DNA of 61,467 bases. Source: Lactobacillales bacterium (GTDB taxonomy: Bacteria; Bacillota; Bacilli; Lactobacillales; Streptococcaceae). The translations under genes were made by a program, and so were the position numbers. Location of the stretch: NCBI GenBank assembly GCA_031261175.1, contig JAISJW010000020.1, forward strand, positions 1-61,467, in the 5' to 3' direction. Under the pieces are notes generated by a model. The model was not told the DNA's origin. It searched no databases and saw nothing but the letters and a program-made list of their open reading frames with translations. Below are positions 1-6,885 of this stretch, in pieces. Numbering within the stretch: position 1 is the first letter of the stretch; each line of letters begins with the position of its first letter.

Positions 1-86
1 AGGAACTTGCGCGGCTCCAATGAAAGTAGTTGATACTTTAATTATACTACTTTGCATTGATTTAGCTCTTTTACCTTAAAGGGTTA

Positions 87-116
87 AGCAAGCCGCCGGC
101 TTGCTCGGGGTTTTTT
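87..116 (+). terminator. Rho-independent terminator at left edge
   Basis: An 8-bp stem AGCAAGCC/GGCTTGCT with a 3-nt loop is followed by CGGGG and six T residues, the form of an intrinsic terminator read on the plus strand. Its gene would lie left of the window. It abuts, and seems to have replaced the left arm of, a palindromic repeat copy. Confidence 0.6.
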
Positions 117-165
117 AGTGATTTCGAGACTCGAAACTCCTGAAAAACGCCTTAAAACACAGTAA
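110..165. repeat. Intergenic palindrome family, half copy A
   Basis: This keeps the centre (TTTCGAGACTCGAAA) and the right arm ending in ACAGTAAG of the ~75-bp palindrome seen complete near 11.5, 19.1 and 25.0 kb. The left arm is missing; a terminator hairpin sits where it should be. Confidence 0.6.
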
Positions 166-181
166 GCGATTTTACACAATG

Positions 182-207
182 AAAAAAGACTGCATATACG
201 CAATCTT
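182..207 (-). terminator. Terminator of the S24 repressor gene
   Basis: Read on the minus strand, AAGATTGC and GCAGTCTT pair (one G-U) around a 6-nt loop and run into TTTTTT just after the repressor stop codon. Confidence 0.65.
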
Positions 208-214
208 CACTCAT

Positions 215-973
215 TTAGTTCACAATTCGCCCGACAATTCGGAAATCATCGTGTTCAGTGATTGGGATATCGTCGTAATCGGCGTTCAGCGAACGCAAGT
301 AAAGCTGATTATCGATGTGGACGATTTTCTTGAAGTAACCTTCGCCGTTTAGCGTCACAACGCGGATTGCGTTCAGCGTAAACGAAGTATCATTCTTCAG
401 GAAAATGTACTCGCCATCCTTATAGATCGGCTCCATCGAATCGCCATTGATCATCAGCGCAAAATCGTAATCGCTGCTCGGCACCGAGTTGCTTGGAAGC
501 GAAATCGTCTCCGCATATTCTTCCTGCAGCCAAATCCCAAGCCCTGCCGAAACCGTCCCGTAAAACGGAACCGACTTCATCGTGATCGCCGTATCCTTAA
601 AATCCACCTTGATAATATTCTCATTATCTTCAAGCTCATCGGCATCCGCAAAAACAGCATCCTGCTCCTGCAACTGCTCCTTCGCATAGTGAATCACGCG
701 GTCCTTGCGAGCATCGCTCAACTTGTCAAAATGCCCCGTCAGCTCGTCAATCTTCGAGTTCGCCCCGTTAAAAATCAGCGCATTAATCGACACATTAAAC
801 AGCTGCGCCATCTTCACCATCTGATCTTGTTTCGGCGTGCGAAAACCCTTTTCGTAGTTGGCAATTGCCGAACTTGTCACTCCAATTGCCTTCGCCAGTG
901 CGTTCTGCGTCAGGCCGTTTTCTTTGCGCAATTCGCGGATGCGCGCTCCGGTGTATGTCATCGCTTTTTCCAT
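215..973 (-). CDS. XRE/S24 self-cleaving repressor (HdiR/LexA-like)
   Basis: A 252-aa regulator with an N-terminal XRE helix-turn-helix (about residues 10-65) and a C-terminal LexA-type peptidase S24 domain (about 134-250). The auto-cleavage site is visible as Ala143-Gly144, the catalytic serine as Ser179 in GDSM, and the general-base lysine as Lys215 or Lys216. Families with this layout are phage CI-type repressors and HdiR of Lactococcus, which cut themselves when RecA filaments form. The start is supported by GGAGGTG six bases upstream. No phage genes adjoin it, so a chromosomal DNA-damage regulator is more likely than a prophage remnant; its targets are unknown. Confidence 0.88.
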   Translation of the reverse strand: MEKAMTYTGARIRELRKENGLTQNALAKAIGVTSSAIANYEKGFRTPKQDQMVKMAQLFNVSINALIFNGANSKIDELTGHFDKLSDARKDRVIHYAKEQLQEQDAVFADADELEDNENIIKVDFKDTAITMKSVPFYGTVSAGLGIWLQEEYAETISLPSNSVPSSDYDFALMINGDSMEPIYKDGEYIFLKNDTSFTLNAIRVVTLNGEGYFKKIVHIDNQLYLRSLNADYDDIPITEHDDFRIVGRIVN

Positions 974-1048
974 AATAGCACCTCCATATATCTAGTATAT
1001 CACAGGTGTTCACGAAACGCAAACAAAAACTTCACATTACGTGATTCT

Positions 1049-1915
1049 TTAAAATTCGATGCTCCACTTGAATTCTGGGAAGTTGACATCGGGATCGTCG
1101 GGGAAAACCCGGGCAATTAAATCCACGCCTACGGCTTTTTTCGGTAACGCCTTATACACCATCACGGCTGACTTCGTTTCACCTGGTTTCAAATCTTCAA
1201 TCGAATACGGAAGGTCGGTGATGTAATCATTCGTATATTTTTTACCAGCGCTTGAAACGTCCAAATCACTCGCATAGAAAGTTAGTTGAGTCGTACTTTG
1301 ATTTTCGAACGTCAAGTAAATGAAGGTATATTCGTCAGTTCGCGCAATTTTTTCGACCGTAATCGTTAGACCGTTTTCCGTGATTTTTTGATCGAGTTGC
1401 GTCTTCTTAGCTCCACTAGTCAACGCATCAAGAATATCAATTTTCTTGATTTCGCGCGCCGATACAGTCGGATAACTTTCGTTAACTATTTCACCGGTTA
1501 CTTCGACAAAATCACCATAATTAACAGCAAATCCCTCCGGATTTTGAACAGTCAACTGTTTCTTGTAATTCTTGAAGTCGATATACATCGTGAAAGTTCC
1601 GTCAGCCACGGTCATAACTTTCCCTTTGAACGTATATTTGCTCCCCGCAAAAATCGCCGGATTTTTCCAAAATTCTGAATCTCTTTTCAGCGTCAGTTTT
1701 TGCGCCCCTTGCCCAATTGCGAAGTCCTTGAACTTTCCGACGATTGAGTAATATTCTTTAAAGCCCATTCCACCGAAAATTACTACTATAATAATTAGCG
1801 CGATCAAACACGAACAGCACCCGCCTTTACGTCGTCCGTCCGAGCCTCTCCCGTAGTCGTCGCTCCACTCTTTGTTGTCGCGCCCGCCGTAAAACGGATT
1901 TTCCAATTGTGCCAT
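1049..1915 (-). CDS. Membrane-anchored DUF4352 protein
   Basis: A 288-aa protein with a charged, Gly-rich cytoplasmic tail of about 35 residues, a Cys-rich juxtamembrane stretch (GCCSC), one transmembrane helix at about 38-55, and an extracellular part. The last ~120 residues match the DUF4352 immunoglobulin-like fold in pattern (alternating strands, LKPGETKSA near the end). I start it at ATG 1915, preceded by GGGGGATAGG; a longer TTG start would use the ribosome-binding site as codons. Role unknown; DUF4352 proteins are usually surface lipoproteins or membrane proteins. Confidence 0.7.
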   Translation of the reverse strand: MAQLENPFYGGRDNKEWSDDYGRGSDGRRKGGCCSCLIALIIIVVIFGGMGFKEYYSIVGKFKDFAIGQGAQKLTLKRDSEFWKNPAIFAGSKYTFKGKVMTVADGTFTMYIDFKNYKKQLTVQNPEGFAVNYGDFVEVTGEIVNESYPTVSAREIKKIDILDALTSGAKKTQLDQKITENGLTITVEKIARTDEYTFIYLTFENQSTTQLTFYASDLDVSSAGKKYTNDYITDLPYSIEDLKPGETKSAVMVYKALPKKAVGVDLIARVFPDDPDVNFPEFKWSIEF

Positions 1916-1944
1916 TTTCCTATCCCCCAAGCTTTATTCTCTCA

Positions 1945-1973
1945 ATTATACTAGAAATACCTGCTCTTTTCAA
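1945..1973 (-). promoter_or_regulatory. Sigma-A promoter of the DUF4352 gene
   Basis: On the minus strand TTGAAA (1968-1973) and TATAAT (1945-1950) are separated by 17 bp, a near-consensus housekeeping promoter. Confidence 0.75.
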
Positions 1974-2000
1974 CCCGCAAAAAAAGGCAAGTCAGAGAGC

Positions 2001-2240
2001 TCACCCGAATATCATTATTTTAACTGCGAAGAAAAACAACGTTACCGTAATCGTTAGCAAACTTTTCTTCAATACGATTTTATTTTTATCGCCCCGCCAT
2101 ACGATCGAGTCCGCGACGTTGATGACCATTAACCCAGCAAGCATAAATCCAAACGGCAGAAAAGCTGTTGCGACAGCCAAAATGCTGGACACGCAAATAT
2201 ATGCTTTATCGCCGCTAGATATCGTTTTCGTATTTTCCAT
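2001..2240 (-). CDS. Small two-helix membrane protein
   Basis: A 79-aa protein with two hydrophobic segments (about residues 13-40 and 58-78) split by a short basic loop (WRGDKNK). GAGGGT lies upstream of the ATG. I do not recognise a family. It stands alone between the DUF4352 gene and the secreted-protein gene and could be a small immunity-like or stress protein, but nothing in the sequence decides this. Confidence 0.55.
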   Translation of the reverse strand: MENTKTISSGDKAYICVSSILAVATAFLPFGFMLAGLMVINVADSIVWRGDKNKIVLKKSLLTITVTLFFFAVKIMIFG

Positions 2241-2367
2241 AGCTACCCTCAGTTACCTAACGTTACTAGTATCGCAAAAACAACCGGTCACTAAACCTAT
2301 TAGATGGATGGGCGAATTAACTACCTAATGAAAAACACATAATTAATAACAAAAAATAAAATCCACA

Positions 2368-2390
2368 TAAAAACTTTAAAAAGTTTTTCA
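2368..2390 (-). terminator. Possible AT-only terminator
   Basis: AAAAACTTT/AAAGTTTTT forms a weak hairpin downstream of the secreted-protein gene. The remainder of 2241-2473 is AT-rich with no ORF. Confidence 0.3.
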
Positions 2391-2473
2391 CGCTTTAAAT
2401 TTAGTTTATTAATTTGAAAATATATTACAAAGAATGTGAGATAAAACAAAAAATTCACCATAATAAATCATCC

Positions 2474-2974
2474 TTATACAGCAACAATTGAATAAGAAAT
2501 TTTACCGCCATTATTTGTGAAAGTAATTCTAACTGTTGTTGTGTATTTTTTCAAAGTTTTTGAAACTTGTTTTAACAACTCATGCGTAAGGAACGTTCCA
2601 AGCGCGATAATACCTGGTGTTGCCAAACCATCTGTTGGGACTCCGATTAAGAAGGCTACTTGCGTTAAAAATGATGCGACTTTCAAATCTGCCAAACCTT
2701 CGCAAATATTGATGAAATTATTTTGTTGCGCTTTAGTTATTTTGAAACTAACGCTATTTCCTGAAACACCATAAGCATCAGGATCATACATTGATCCACC
2801 ATTTTTCTGTAAGTCTGAAGAAAATCCATAGTTTAAATCCAGTGGTTCGTGTTTAACAAATGTTGTTGGTTGATGGTTCTCTGCTGCATCTACAATCGCT
2901 GCATTAGTTGACAAGCAAGCGCCCATTGTAATTGTTGCAAAAATAATTGCTAATGTTCTTTTAATGTTTTTCAT
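2474..2974 (-). CDS. Secreted protein 1, shared-leader family
   Basis: A 166-aa exported protein. Residues 1-30 form a signal peptide (KR near the start, hydrophobic core, small-residue cleavage region before Glu32). The signal region is almost identical, also in nucleotides, to that of the secreted protein at 3776-4279, while the mature parts do not align. The mature part has a central hydrophobic stretch rich in Ala, Leu and Gly, then a basic segment (KQVSKTLKKY) and a short beta-rich tail. This resembles large unmodified bacteriocins in general character but I recognise no family. It is probably sugar-repressed: a cre box overlaps its -35. Confidence 0.65.
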   Translation of the reverse strand: MKNIKRTLAIIFATITMGACLSTNAAIVDAAENHQPTTFVKHEPLDLNYGFSSDLQKNGGSMYDPDAYGVSGNSVSFKITKAQQNNFINICEGLADLKVASFLTQVAFLIGVPTDGLATPGIIALGTFLTHELLKQVSKTLKKYTTTVRITFTNNGGKISYSIVAV

Positions 2975-3039
2975 TTTCTATTTCCTCTTATAATTTTTTT
3001 ACAACTTCACTTGAGCTCTTAGCTAAGTTGTTAAAAATC

Positions 3040-3068
3040 ATTATACAAAGAAAAGAAAACGTTTTCAA
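3040..3068 (-). promoter_or_regulatory. Promoter with overlapping cre box
   Basis: Minus strand TTGAAA (3063-3068), 17-bp spacer, TATAAT (3040-3045). The palindrome AGAAAACGTTTTCA (3054-3067) overlaps the -35 and spacer and differs from the CcpA consensus at one end only, so catabolite repression of secreted protein 1 is expected. Confidence 0.7.
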
Positions 3069-3085
3069 AATTATTTTTAGTAGCA

Positions 3086-3111
3086 AAAACACCATTTCGG
3101 GTGTTTTTTTT
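3086..3111. terminator. Hairpin AACACC/GGTGTT, bidirectional
   Basis: A 6-bp stem with T runs on both sides. On the minus strand it would stop read-through from the membrane-protein operon before the next promoter; no plus-strand gene is nearby. Confidence 0.5.
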
Positions 3112-3260
3112 GCTTTTTTTAATCTAAACGTACCGAAAAGGTAATTTTAGAGCGATTTTAAAATATTAATTTTTTTAATTTTTTGAAAAATTTTATTTCT
3201 TAAATTATAATACATTTCAAAAAGCATTTGCCATTTTTCTCCCCTAACTCACTTCACCAT

Positions 3261-3379
3261 AATTTTAGGAGGAGTCAGGTGGAAATTCTTACCTAAATCA
3301 GCCCCTTTTTTTCTACCTTACTCCTCCTGAAATTTTGGAACCCAAATTAAAAAGCAAGCAACGCGTTGCGCCACTTGCC
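3261..3379. repeat. 119-bp RBS-like hairpin repeat, copy 1
   Basis: Arms AATTTTAGGAGGAGTCAGG and their near-complement surround a central part; then follows GGAAC, AAATTAAAA and a terminator stem (GCAACGCGTTGC within GCAAG/ACTTGCC). Copy 2 lies in the same orientation at 6674-6793. The right end serves as the terminator of the minus-strand membrane-protein gene. Confidence 0.8.
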
Positions 3380-3385
3380 CTTGTT

Positions 3386-3766
3386 TTATAGTCCAGCTGG
3401 TATTTGAACCTGACCTAAAAAGATTCCTAGAACCGCTAAACCTGCCAGAATCAGGATTGCATAATACAATTTATCTTTTCCGTTATATTTTTCATATAGT
3501 TTTCCGAAAATTATCGCAACTACTGCAGGCAGCAGAATCAATACTATTTTCCAGATAACATTTCCATCGATGCCACTCAGCGGATTGTCGATTCCTTTAC
3601 GGAAAATTAATTGATCTACAACATTAAACACTAACCACGCACTTGAGGCAATTAACCCCGCTAGACTCAACGTCGTCTTTGTTTTTAGATAATATTGCGT
3701 TACCCTAATGACCAATAGAATATTTAAAATAATTATTAATATGTTGATTACCAATGATAAATCCAT
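3386..3766 (-). CDS. Four-helix membrane protein, candidate immunity protein
   Basis: A 126-aa protein with four predicted transmembrane helices (about residues 4-24, 33-52, 70-88 and 100-122) and few loops. It starts nine bases after the stop of the secreted-protein gene, and its AGAGGAG ribosome-binding site overlaps that stop region, so both are made from one mRNA. The family is not recognisable to me. A small integral membrane protein co-expressed with a secreted candidate effector is the usual position of a bacteriocin immunity protein; that role is inference. Confidence 0.6.
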   Translation of the reverse strand: MDLSLVINILIIILNILLVIRVTQYYLKTKTTLSLAGLIASSAWLVFNVVDQLIFRKGIDNPLSGIDGNVIWKIVLILLPAVVAIIFGKLYEKYNGKDKLYYAILILAGLAVLGIFLGQVQIPAGL

Positions 3767-3775
3767 ATTTCTCCT

Positions 3776-4279
3776 CTATTTTGCGTTCGTTGGTTTGTAT
3801 AAAATTTGTTTACTATTATCATATAATGCTACATAAGTTGTGTTTGCGGCAGATAATTTATCAATTAAAACTTGTACAGATAAATTCGCTGCATATACTA
3901 CTCCACTAACGATATAACTTATTGCAGTCCATGCAAGACTTAATTCAGGAAACGCAAAGCCCAAAGCCGTCATAGCGAGTTTACAAGCTGTTCCCAATGT
4001 TGAATTAGTTTTTTGTACTTCTTTTAATTTTGCGATTAAAGTAGTTCTATTAACACAACCGCAATAATCATAATCATCTATCACTTGGTAACCTAACGGT
4101 TTTAATGCGCTTGGCACAGAAAATTTCAATAAATCTCCGCGTTCATAATTCGCAACTGTTTTTTGATGAACTGGTGTCGATTCAGCAGCTTTTGCAACTA
4201 CTGCTGCATTAGTTGACAAGCAAGCACCCATTGTAATTGTTGCAAAAATAATTGCTAGTGTTATTTTTAAATTTTTCAT
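3776..4279 (-). CDS. Secreted protein 2, shared-leader family
   Basis: A 167-aa exported protein whose first ~28 residues nearly match those of secreted protein 1 (both contain ATITMGACLSTNAA). The mature part is different: a DYDYCGC motif, a second Cys further on (TACKL), then two hydrophobic, potentially membrane-active segments (about 105-120 and 122-145). It is first gene of a two-gene operon with the four-helix membrane protein and is divergent from an Rgg-like regulator. The promoter has a good TATAAT but no clear -35, with a perfect palindrome upstream, which fits activator control. Family unknown. Confidence 0.65.
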   Translation of the reverse strand: MKNLKITLAIIFATITMGACLSTNAAVVAKAAESTPVHQKTVANYERGDLLKFSVPSALKPLGYQVIDDYDYCGCVNRTTLIAKLKEVQKTNSTLGTACKLAMTALGFAFPELSLAWTAISYIVSGVVYAANLSVQVLIDKLSAANTTYVALYDNSKQILYKPTNAK

Positions 4280-4340
4280 AAATTTTTCCCTTTTTTGTTT
4301 TATTTATTTTTAATTTTTGAGGCCACAAAAATATAATGTC

Positions 4341-4346
4341 ATTATA
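4341..4346 (-). promoter_or_regulatory. -10 of the secreted protein 2 operon, weak -35
   Basis: TATAAT on the minus strand, about 60 bp before the start codon. The position 17-19 bp upstream has no TTGACA-like hexamer, as expected for a promoter that needs an activator. Confidence 0.5.
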
Positions 4347-4374
4347 TCACAAATTATTTACAGGTATTTTTTCG

Positions 4375-4396
4375 TCTGACCTACGCATAGGTCAGA
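4375..4396. promoter_or_regulatory. Perfect 22-bp palindrome, likely Rgg operator
   Basis: TCTGACCTA-CGCA-TAGGTCAGA is a perfect inverted repeat with a 4-bp centre. Its centre is about 42 bp upstream of the -10 of secreted protein 2, a typical place for an activator site, and it lies in the region shared with the divergent rgg-like gene. Confidence 0.6.
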
Positions 4397-4512
4397 ATTA
4401 TTACTATTTTATAGATGTTTTTATCAAAACTCTTCTAAGCCCTGCTTTTTGTCTTTTAACGACTTAAAAATAGGTTGATTTGCCTAAAAAATCGCAATAC
4501 CTCCTTAATATT

Positions 4513-4526
4513 TGAAAGCGTTTTCT
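4513..4526. promoter_or_regulatory. cre box upstream of the rgg-like gene
   Basis: TGAAAGCGTTTTCT fits the CcpA site except at the last base. It overlaps a possible -35 (TTGAAA) of the plus-strand regulator; the TATAAT near 4536 is 19 bp away, a long spacer. Confidence 0.55.
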
Positions 4527-4575
4527 TAATAAATGATATAATGTTCAAACAAATTGTCATTAGGGAGACACTATC

Positions 4576-5466
4576 ATGCTAGGAGAACACTTCAAAAAAT
4601 ATCGTTTAAATGCACGCGTTTCGCAACATTATTTCGAACCATTTGGCATTTCGCAATCTACAGTTTCGCATTTCGAGCTAACTAACGATGTGAAACTATC
4701 CATCTTCGCAAATTTATTGCAAAGTCTAGGCTTGAGCTATTTTGAGTTCTTCGCCGAGCGAAATGAAGATGGTTTGCTCAATTTCGCTGATGATTTAGCG
4801 CATCTTTACCGCAAACGAGATATAGATGGCCTTATAAATCTAAAATCTGAAATTACAAAGCATAACCTGACTTCTCATCAAAACAAAGTTCTTATATCTA
4901 TGTTGAATTTCCTTTTGCATAATCTTGATTCCAAATTCCCTTTTTCCGCTAAGGATAATACCACAATCAACAATTCCCTTGTCAACTTCAATAGTTTCAG
5001 CTCTCGATTCGAGCTGTTTATTTTAGGCAATTGCATCTCAACCATAAACCAAGAATTAAGTTCGAATTATTGCTCATTATTATTAAATTTAATAAGAAAT
5101 AACGAATGCGTTCCTTTCAAGCGTCAACTATCACTTAAAGTTTTGTTCAATTTAGTCGTATGTTTTTTAGACGCTAAAGATATGGATCAAGCATCTTTTT
5201 TGATTGAGGAAATTGCTAAGAATTTACACGATGTCGATTTTTTAATAAAAATAAAACTTCAAGCTGTCAAAGCAATAATTTTTCAACTTAGAGGTGATTT
5301 TAATAACTATTCGATTTTGAAGTATGAAACAATTTTGACCCTTTCGAAATATTGTTCAGCCGCTACTACTGCCGAAAATGAGCAAATATTTAACTATGCC
5401 GAGTCTTTAACTGGCGCCGAACCTAATTGGCACTTTAGTCAATGGCTAGATATTATTACTTTATAA
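4576..5466 (+). CDS. Rgg/GadR/MutR-type transcriptional regulator
   Basis: A 296-aa protein with an N-terminal XRE helix-turn-helix (about 5-60; FGISQSTVSHFE is the recognition region) and a helical C-terminal domain of about 220 residues, the layout of Rgg/MutR regulators that bind short peptide pheromones. AGGGAG lies eight bases before the ATG. It is divergent from the secreted protein 2 operon with a palindrome between them, so it probably activates that operon. Rgg proteins commonly control bacteriocins and quorum responses. The DNA is AT-rich like the secreted genes and unlike the flanking housekeeping genes. Confidence 0.8.
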   Translation: MLGEHFKKYRLNARVSQHYFEPFGISQSTVSHFELTNDVKLSIFANLLQSLGLSYFEFFAERNEDGLLNFADDLAHLYRKRDIDGLINLKSEITKHNLTSHQNKVLISMLNFLLHNLDSKFPFSAKDNTTINNSLVNFNSFSSRFELFILGNCISTINQELSSNYCSLLLNLIRNNECVPFKRQLSLKVLFNLVVCFLDAKDMDQASFLIEEIAKNLHDVDFLIKIKLQAVKAIIFQLRGDFNNYSILKYETILTLSKYCSAATTAENEQIFNYAESLTGAEPNWHFSQWLDIITL

Positions 5467-5467
5467 T

Positions 5468-5542
5468 CCTAATCGCATTTAAGCCGTTTTAGATACATTT
5501 CGAGGTGTGAAATGTCCCTAAAACGGCTTAAATGCGATTAGG
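5468..5542. repeat. Intergenic palindrome family, copy B (CCTAATCGC type)
   Basis: Arms of about 34 bp beginning CCTAATCGCATTTAAGCCG pair almost fully around TTTCGAGGTGTGAAA. It lies between convergent genes (Rgg-like and RhuM) and probably stops transcription from the plus strand. Confidence 0.85.
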
Positions 5543-5552
5543 ATATTTTAAA

Positions 5553-5589
5553 TGCAAAAAAAAGCAAGCAACGCGTTGCGCCGCTTGCC
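5553..5589 (-). terminator. Terminator of the RhuM gene
   Basis: Minus-strand stem GCAAGCGGCGCAACGC pairing with GCGTTGCTTGC, then seven T residues, just after the RhuM stop. The same stem is used at 3351-3379 and, with changes, at 6765-6793. Confidence 0.75.
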
Positions 5590-5597
5590 ATTATTTA

Positions 5598-6575
5598 TTA
5601 TAATTTTTTCGCTAAATCATCCAACTTTTTGATTTCTTTTAAGTAATCTTTTTCCACCGAGCTCAGCGTTTTCTGCTGGTATTTCTTGTATTCCGATTCA
5701 GCCTTGCGCGTCGCTTGTTTATGCGAGATCGTATCGGCGGTGGTCAACAAATTTTCACCCGTAGAGGTCAAAATCGTATCGAGATGCTCCGCCCAGTCCT
5801 TCATCGTCATCGAAATTTCACGGTCAGCCTGCCTTTCGGCAAATGCCAGATAACCCTCGACCAACTGCCCCAAAGCTTTCAACTCTTTTTCATCAAGATA
5901 ATTCTTGGCAATTTTCGTCTCTGGCAAAGTTGGTTCCTCACCTTTGAAACTTATCAAACCGAGATACGCTTTTTCACTATCCACGCGATTATAGATAACT
6001 TCAGCCGCTGTATTTCCGTGGACTGCGTAGTGAATTTTATTTTGTACCAGTTTGAAAAACTGAATCGAGGTATCTGACTTCGGATTATAGTCGATACTAG
6101 TCGCATAAATATCGAGAACTTGGCGATAAAAGACTTTCTCGCTTGAGCGGATATCACGAATCCGCTGTTTCAACTCATCCCAGTAACTTCCGCCACCGAG
6201 ATTTTTCAAATGCTCGTCATCCATCGCGAAACCTTTTTCGAGGTATTCCTTTAAAACTGTCGAGGCAAATCGCCGGAACTGAACTCCGCGAACTGATCGA
6301 ACACGGTAGCCGATGGCTAAAATCATATCTAGGTTATACAGTGCAATTCTATAATTTTTTCCATCTGAAGCAGTTGTCAACTGATAGTTGACAACTGCTT
6401 CTTCTAGTTCACCATCGTCAAAAATTGCCTTGATGTGCTTACTGACGTTTTGCTTAGTAGTCTGAAACAATTCGGCTATCTCCGACTGACTCAACCAAAC
6501 CGTGCCGTTTTCTAATTGCAATTTAATCTTAGCGATTCCATCTTCAGTATTGTAAATAATTATTTCACTACTCAT
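5598..6575 (-). CDS. rhuM: RhuM family protein
   Basis: A 325-aa protein with the RhuM pattern: an N-terminal winged-helix-like domain (GTVWLSQSEIAELF, then TTKQNVSKH), the conserved YNLDMILAIGYRVRS segment, and a long helical C-terminus. RhuM proteins were first noted on Salmonella pathogenicity island 3 and are common in mobile and defence-rich regions; their activity is not settled. I start it at ATG 6575 (GAGGAG upstream) rather than 33 codons earlier, where no ribosome-binding site precedes. It sits between two directly repeated 120-bp elements together with the Rgg module. Confidence 0.85.
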   Translation of the reverse strand: MSSEIIIYNTEDGIAKIKLQLENGTVWLSQSEIAELFQTTKQNVSKHIKAIFDDGELEEAVVNYQLTTASDGKNYRIALYNLDMILAIGYRVRSVRGVQFRRFASTVLKEYLEKGFAMDDEHLKNLGGGSYWDELKQRIRDIRSSEKVFYRQVLDIYATSIDYNPKSDTSIQFFKLVQNKIHYAVHGNTAAEVIYNRVDSEKAYLGLISFKGEEPTLPETKIAKNYLDEKELKALGQLVEGYLAFAERQADREISMTMKDWAEHLDTILTSTGENLLTTADTISHKQATRKAESEYKKYQQKTLSSVEKDYLKEIKKLDDLAKKL

Positions 6576-6673
6576 CGTCTTCTCCTCGCTAATTTTTGTT
6601 AAGTAATTATACCAAAAGCAACTATATATTTGCAAATTCACAACGCCGAAAAAGCTATCATATTGCTGAATCA

Positions 6674-6793
6674 AATTTTAGGAGGAGTCAGGTGGTAATT
6701 ACCACCTAAATCAGTCCGTTTTTCCCACCTGACTCCTCCTAAAATTTTGGAACACAAATTAAAAGGCAAGTGACGCGCGTTGCGCCACTTGCC
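6674..6793. repeat. 120-bp RBS-like hairpin repeat, copy 2
   Basis: The perfect outer arms 6674-6695 and 6725-6746 contain AGGAGGAGTCAGGTGG and its complement. An alternative inner hairpin, AGGTGGTAATTACCACCT (6690-6707), uses part of the left arm, so the two folds exclude each other. The right end is a terminator stem made of GGCAAGT (6765) and ACTTGCC (6787). Confidence 0.82.
6761..6793 (-). terminator. Terminator downstream of pgk
   Basis: Minus strand: GGCAAGTG and CACTTGCC pair around a GC-rich loop and run into TTTT. It is the distal part of repeat copy 2. Confidence 0.65.
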
Positions 6794-6811
6794 TAAAATA
6801 TTTTTTACTTG

Positions 6812-6874
6812 CACCACTCCGCGGCTAGCGCCGCTTCGTTGCGAAAGTTCGCATAATGACTCGCGCTGGCGCGC
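6812..6874. repeat. Structured 63-bp repeat at pgk 3' end
   Basis: It aligns without gaps to 19262-19324 next to the pyrG stop, with roughly three quarters of bases equal. A small hairpin GCGGC/GCCGC here becomes GCGAC/GTCGC there, a paired change. Confidence 0.6.
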
Positions 6875-6885
6875 ATCGTCAGTGC

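Larger units (their letters stand above)
2975..3385. other. AT-rich intergenic region
   Basis: This 411-bp stretch holds, from left: the promoter and cre box of secreted protein 1, a hairpin at 3086-3111, a very AT-rich stretch with a TATAAT (minus) near 3206, and the first copy of a 119-bp repeat ending in a terminator. No credible ORF was found on either strand. Confidence 0.6.
6576..6885. other. Intergenic region with repeats
   Basis: The RhuM promoter region is followed by 120-bp repeat copy 2 (6674-6793) and by the structured 63-bp repeat shared with the pyrG end (6812-6874). No protein-coding ORF is supported here. Confidence 0.6.

Noticed and set aside
215..973. Prophage remnant signalled by the S24 repressor
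   Set aside because: No integrase, cro, replication or structural phage genes are nearby; a chromosomal HdiR-like regulator explains it.
2474..2974. Lipoprotein call from MGAC in the leader
   Set aside because: The residues before the Cys fit a lipobox poorly, and a signal peptidase I site follows soon after.
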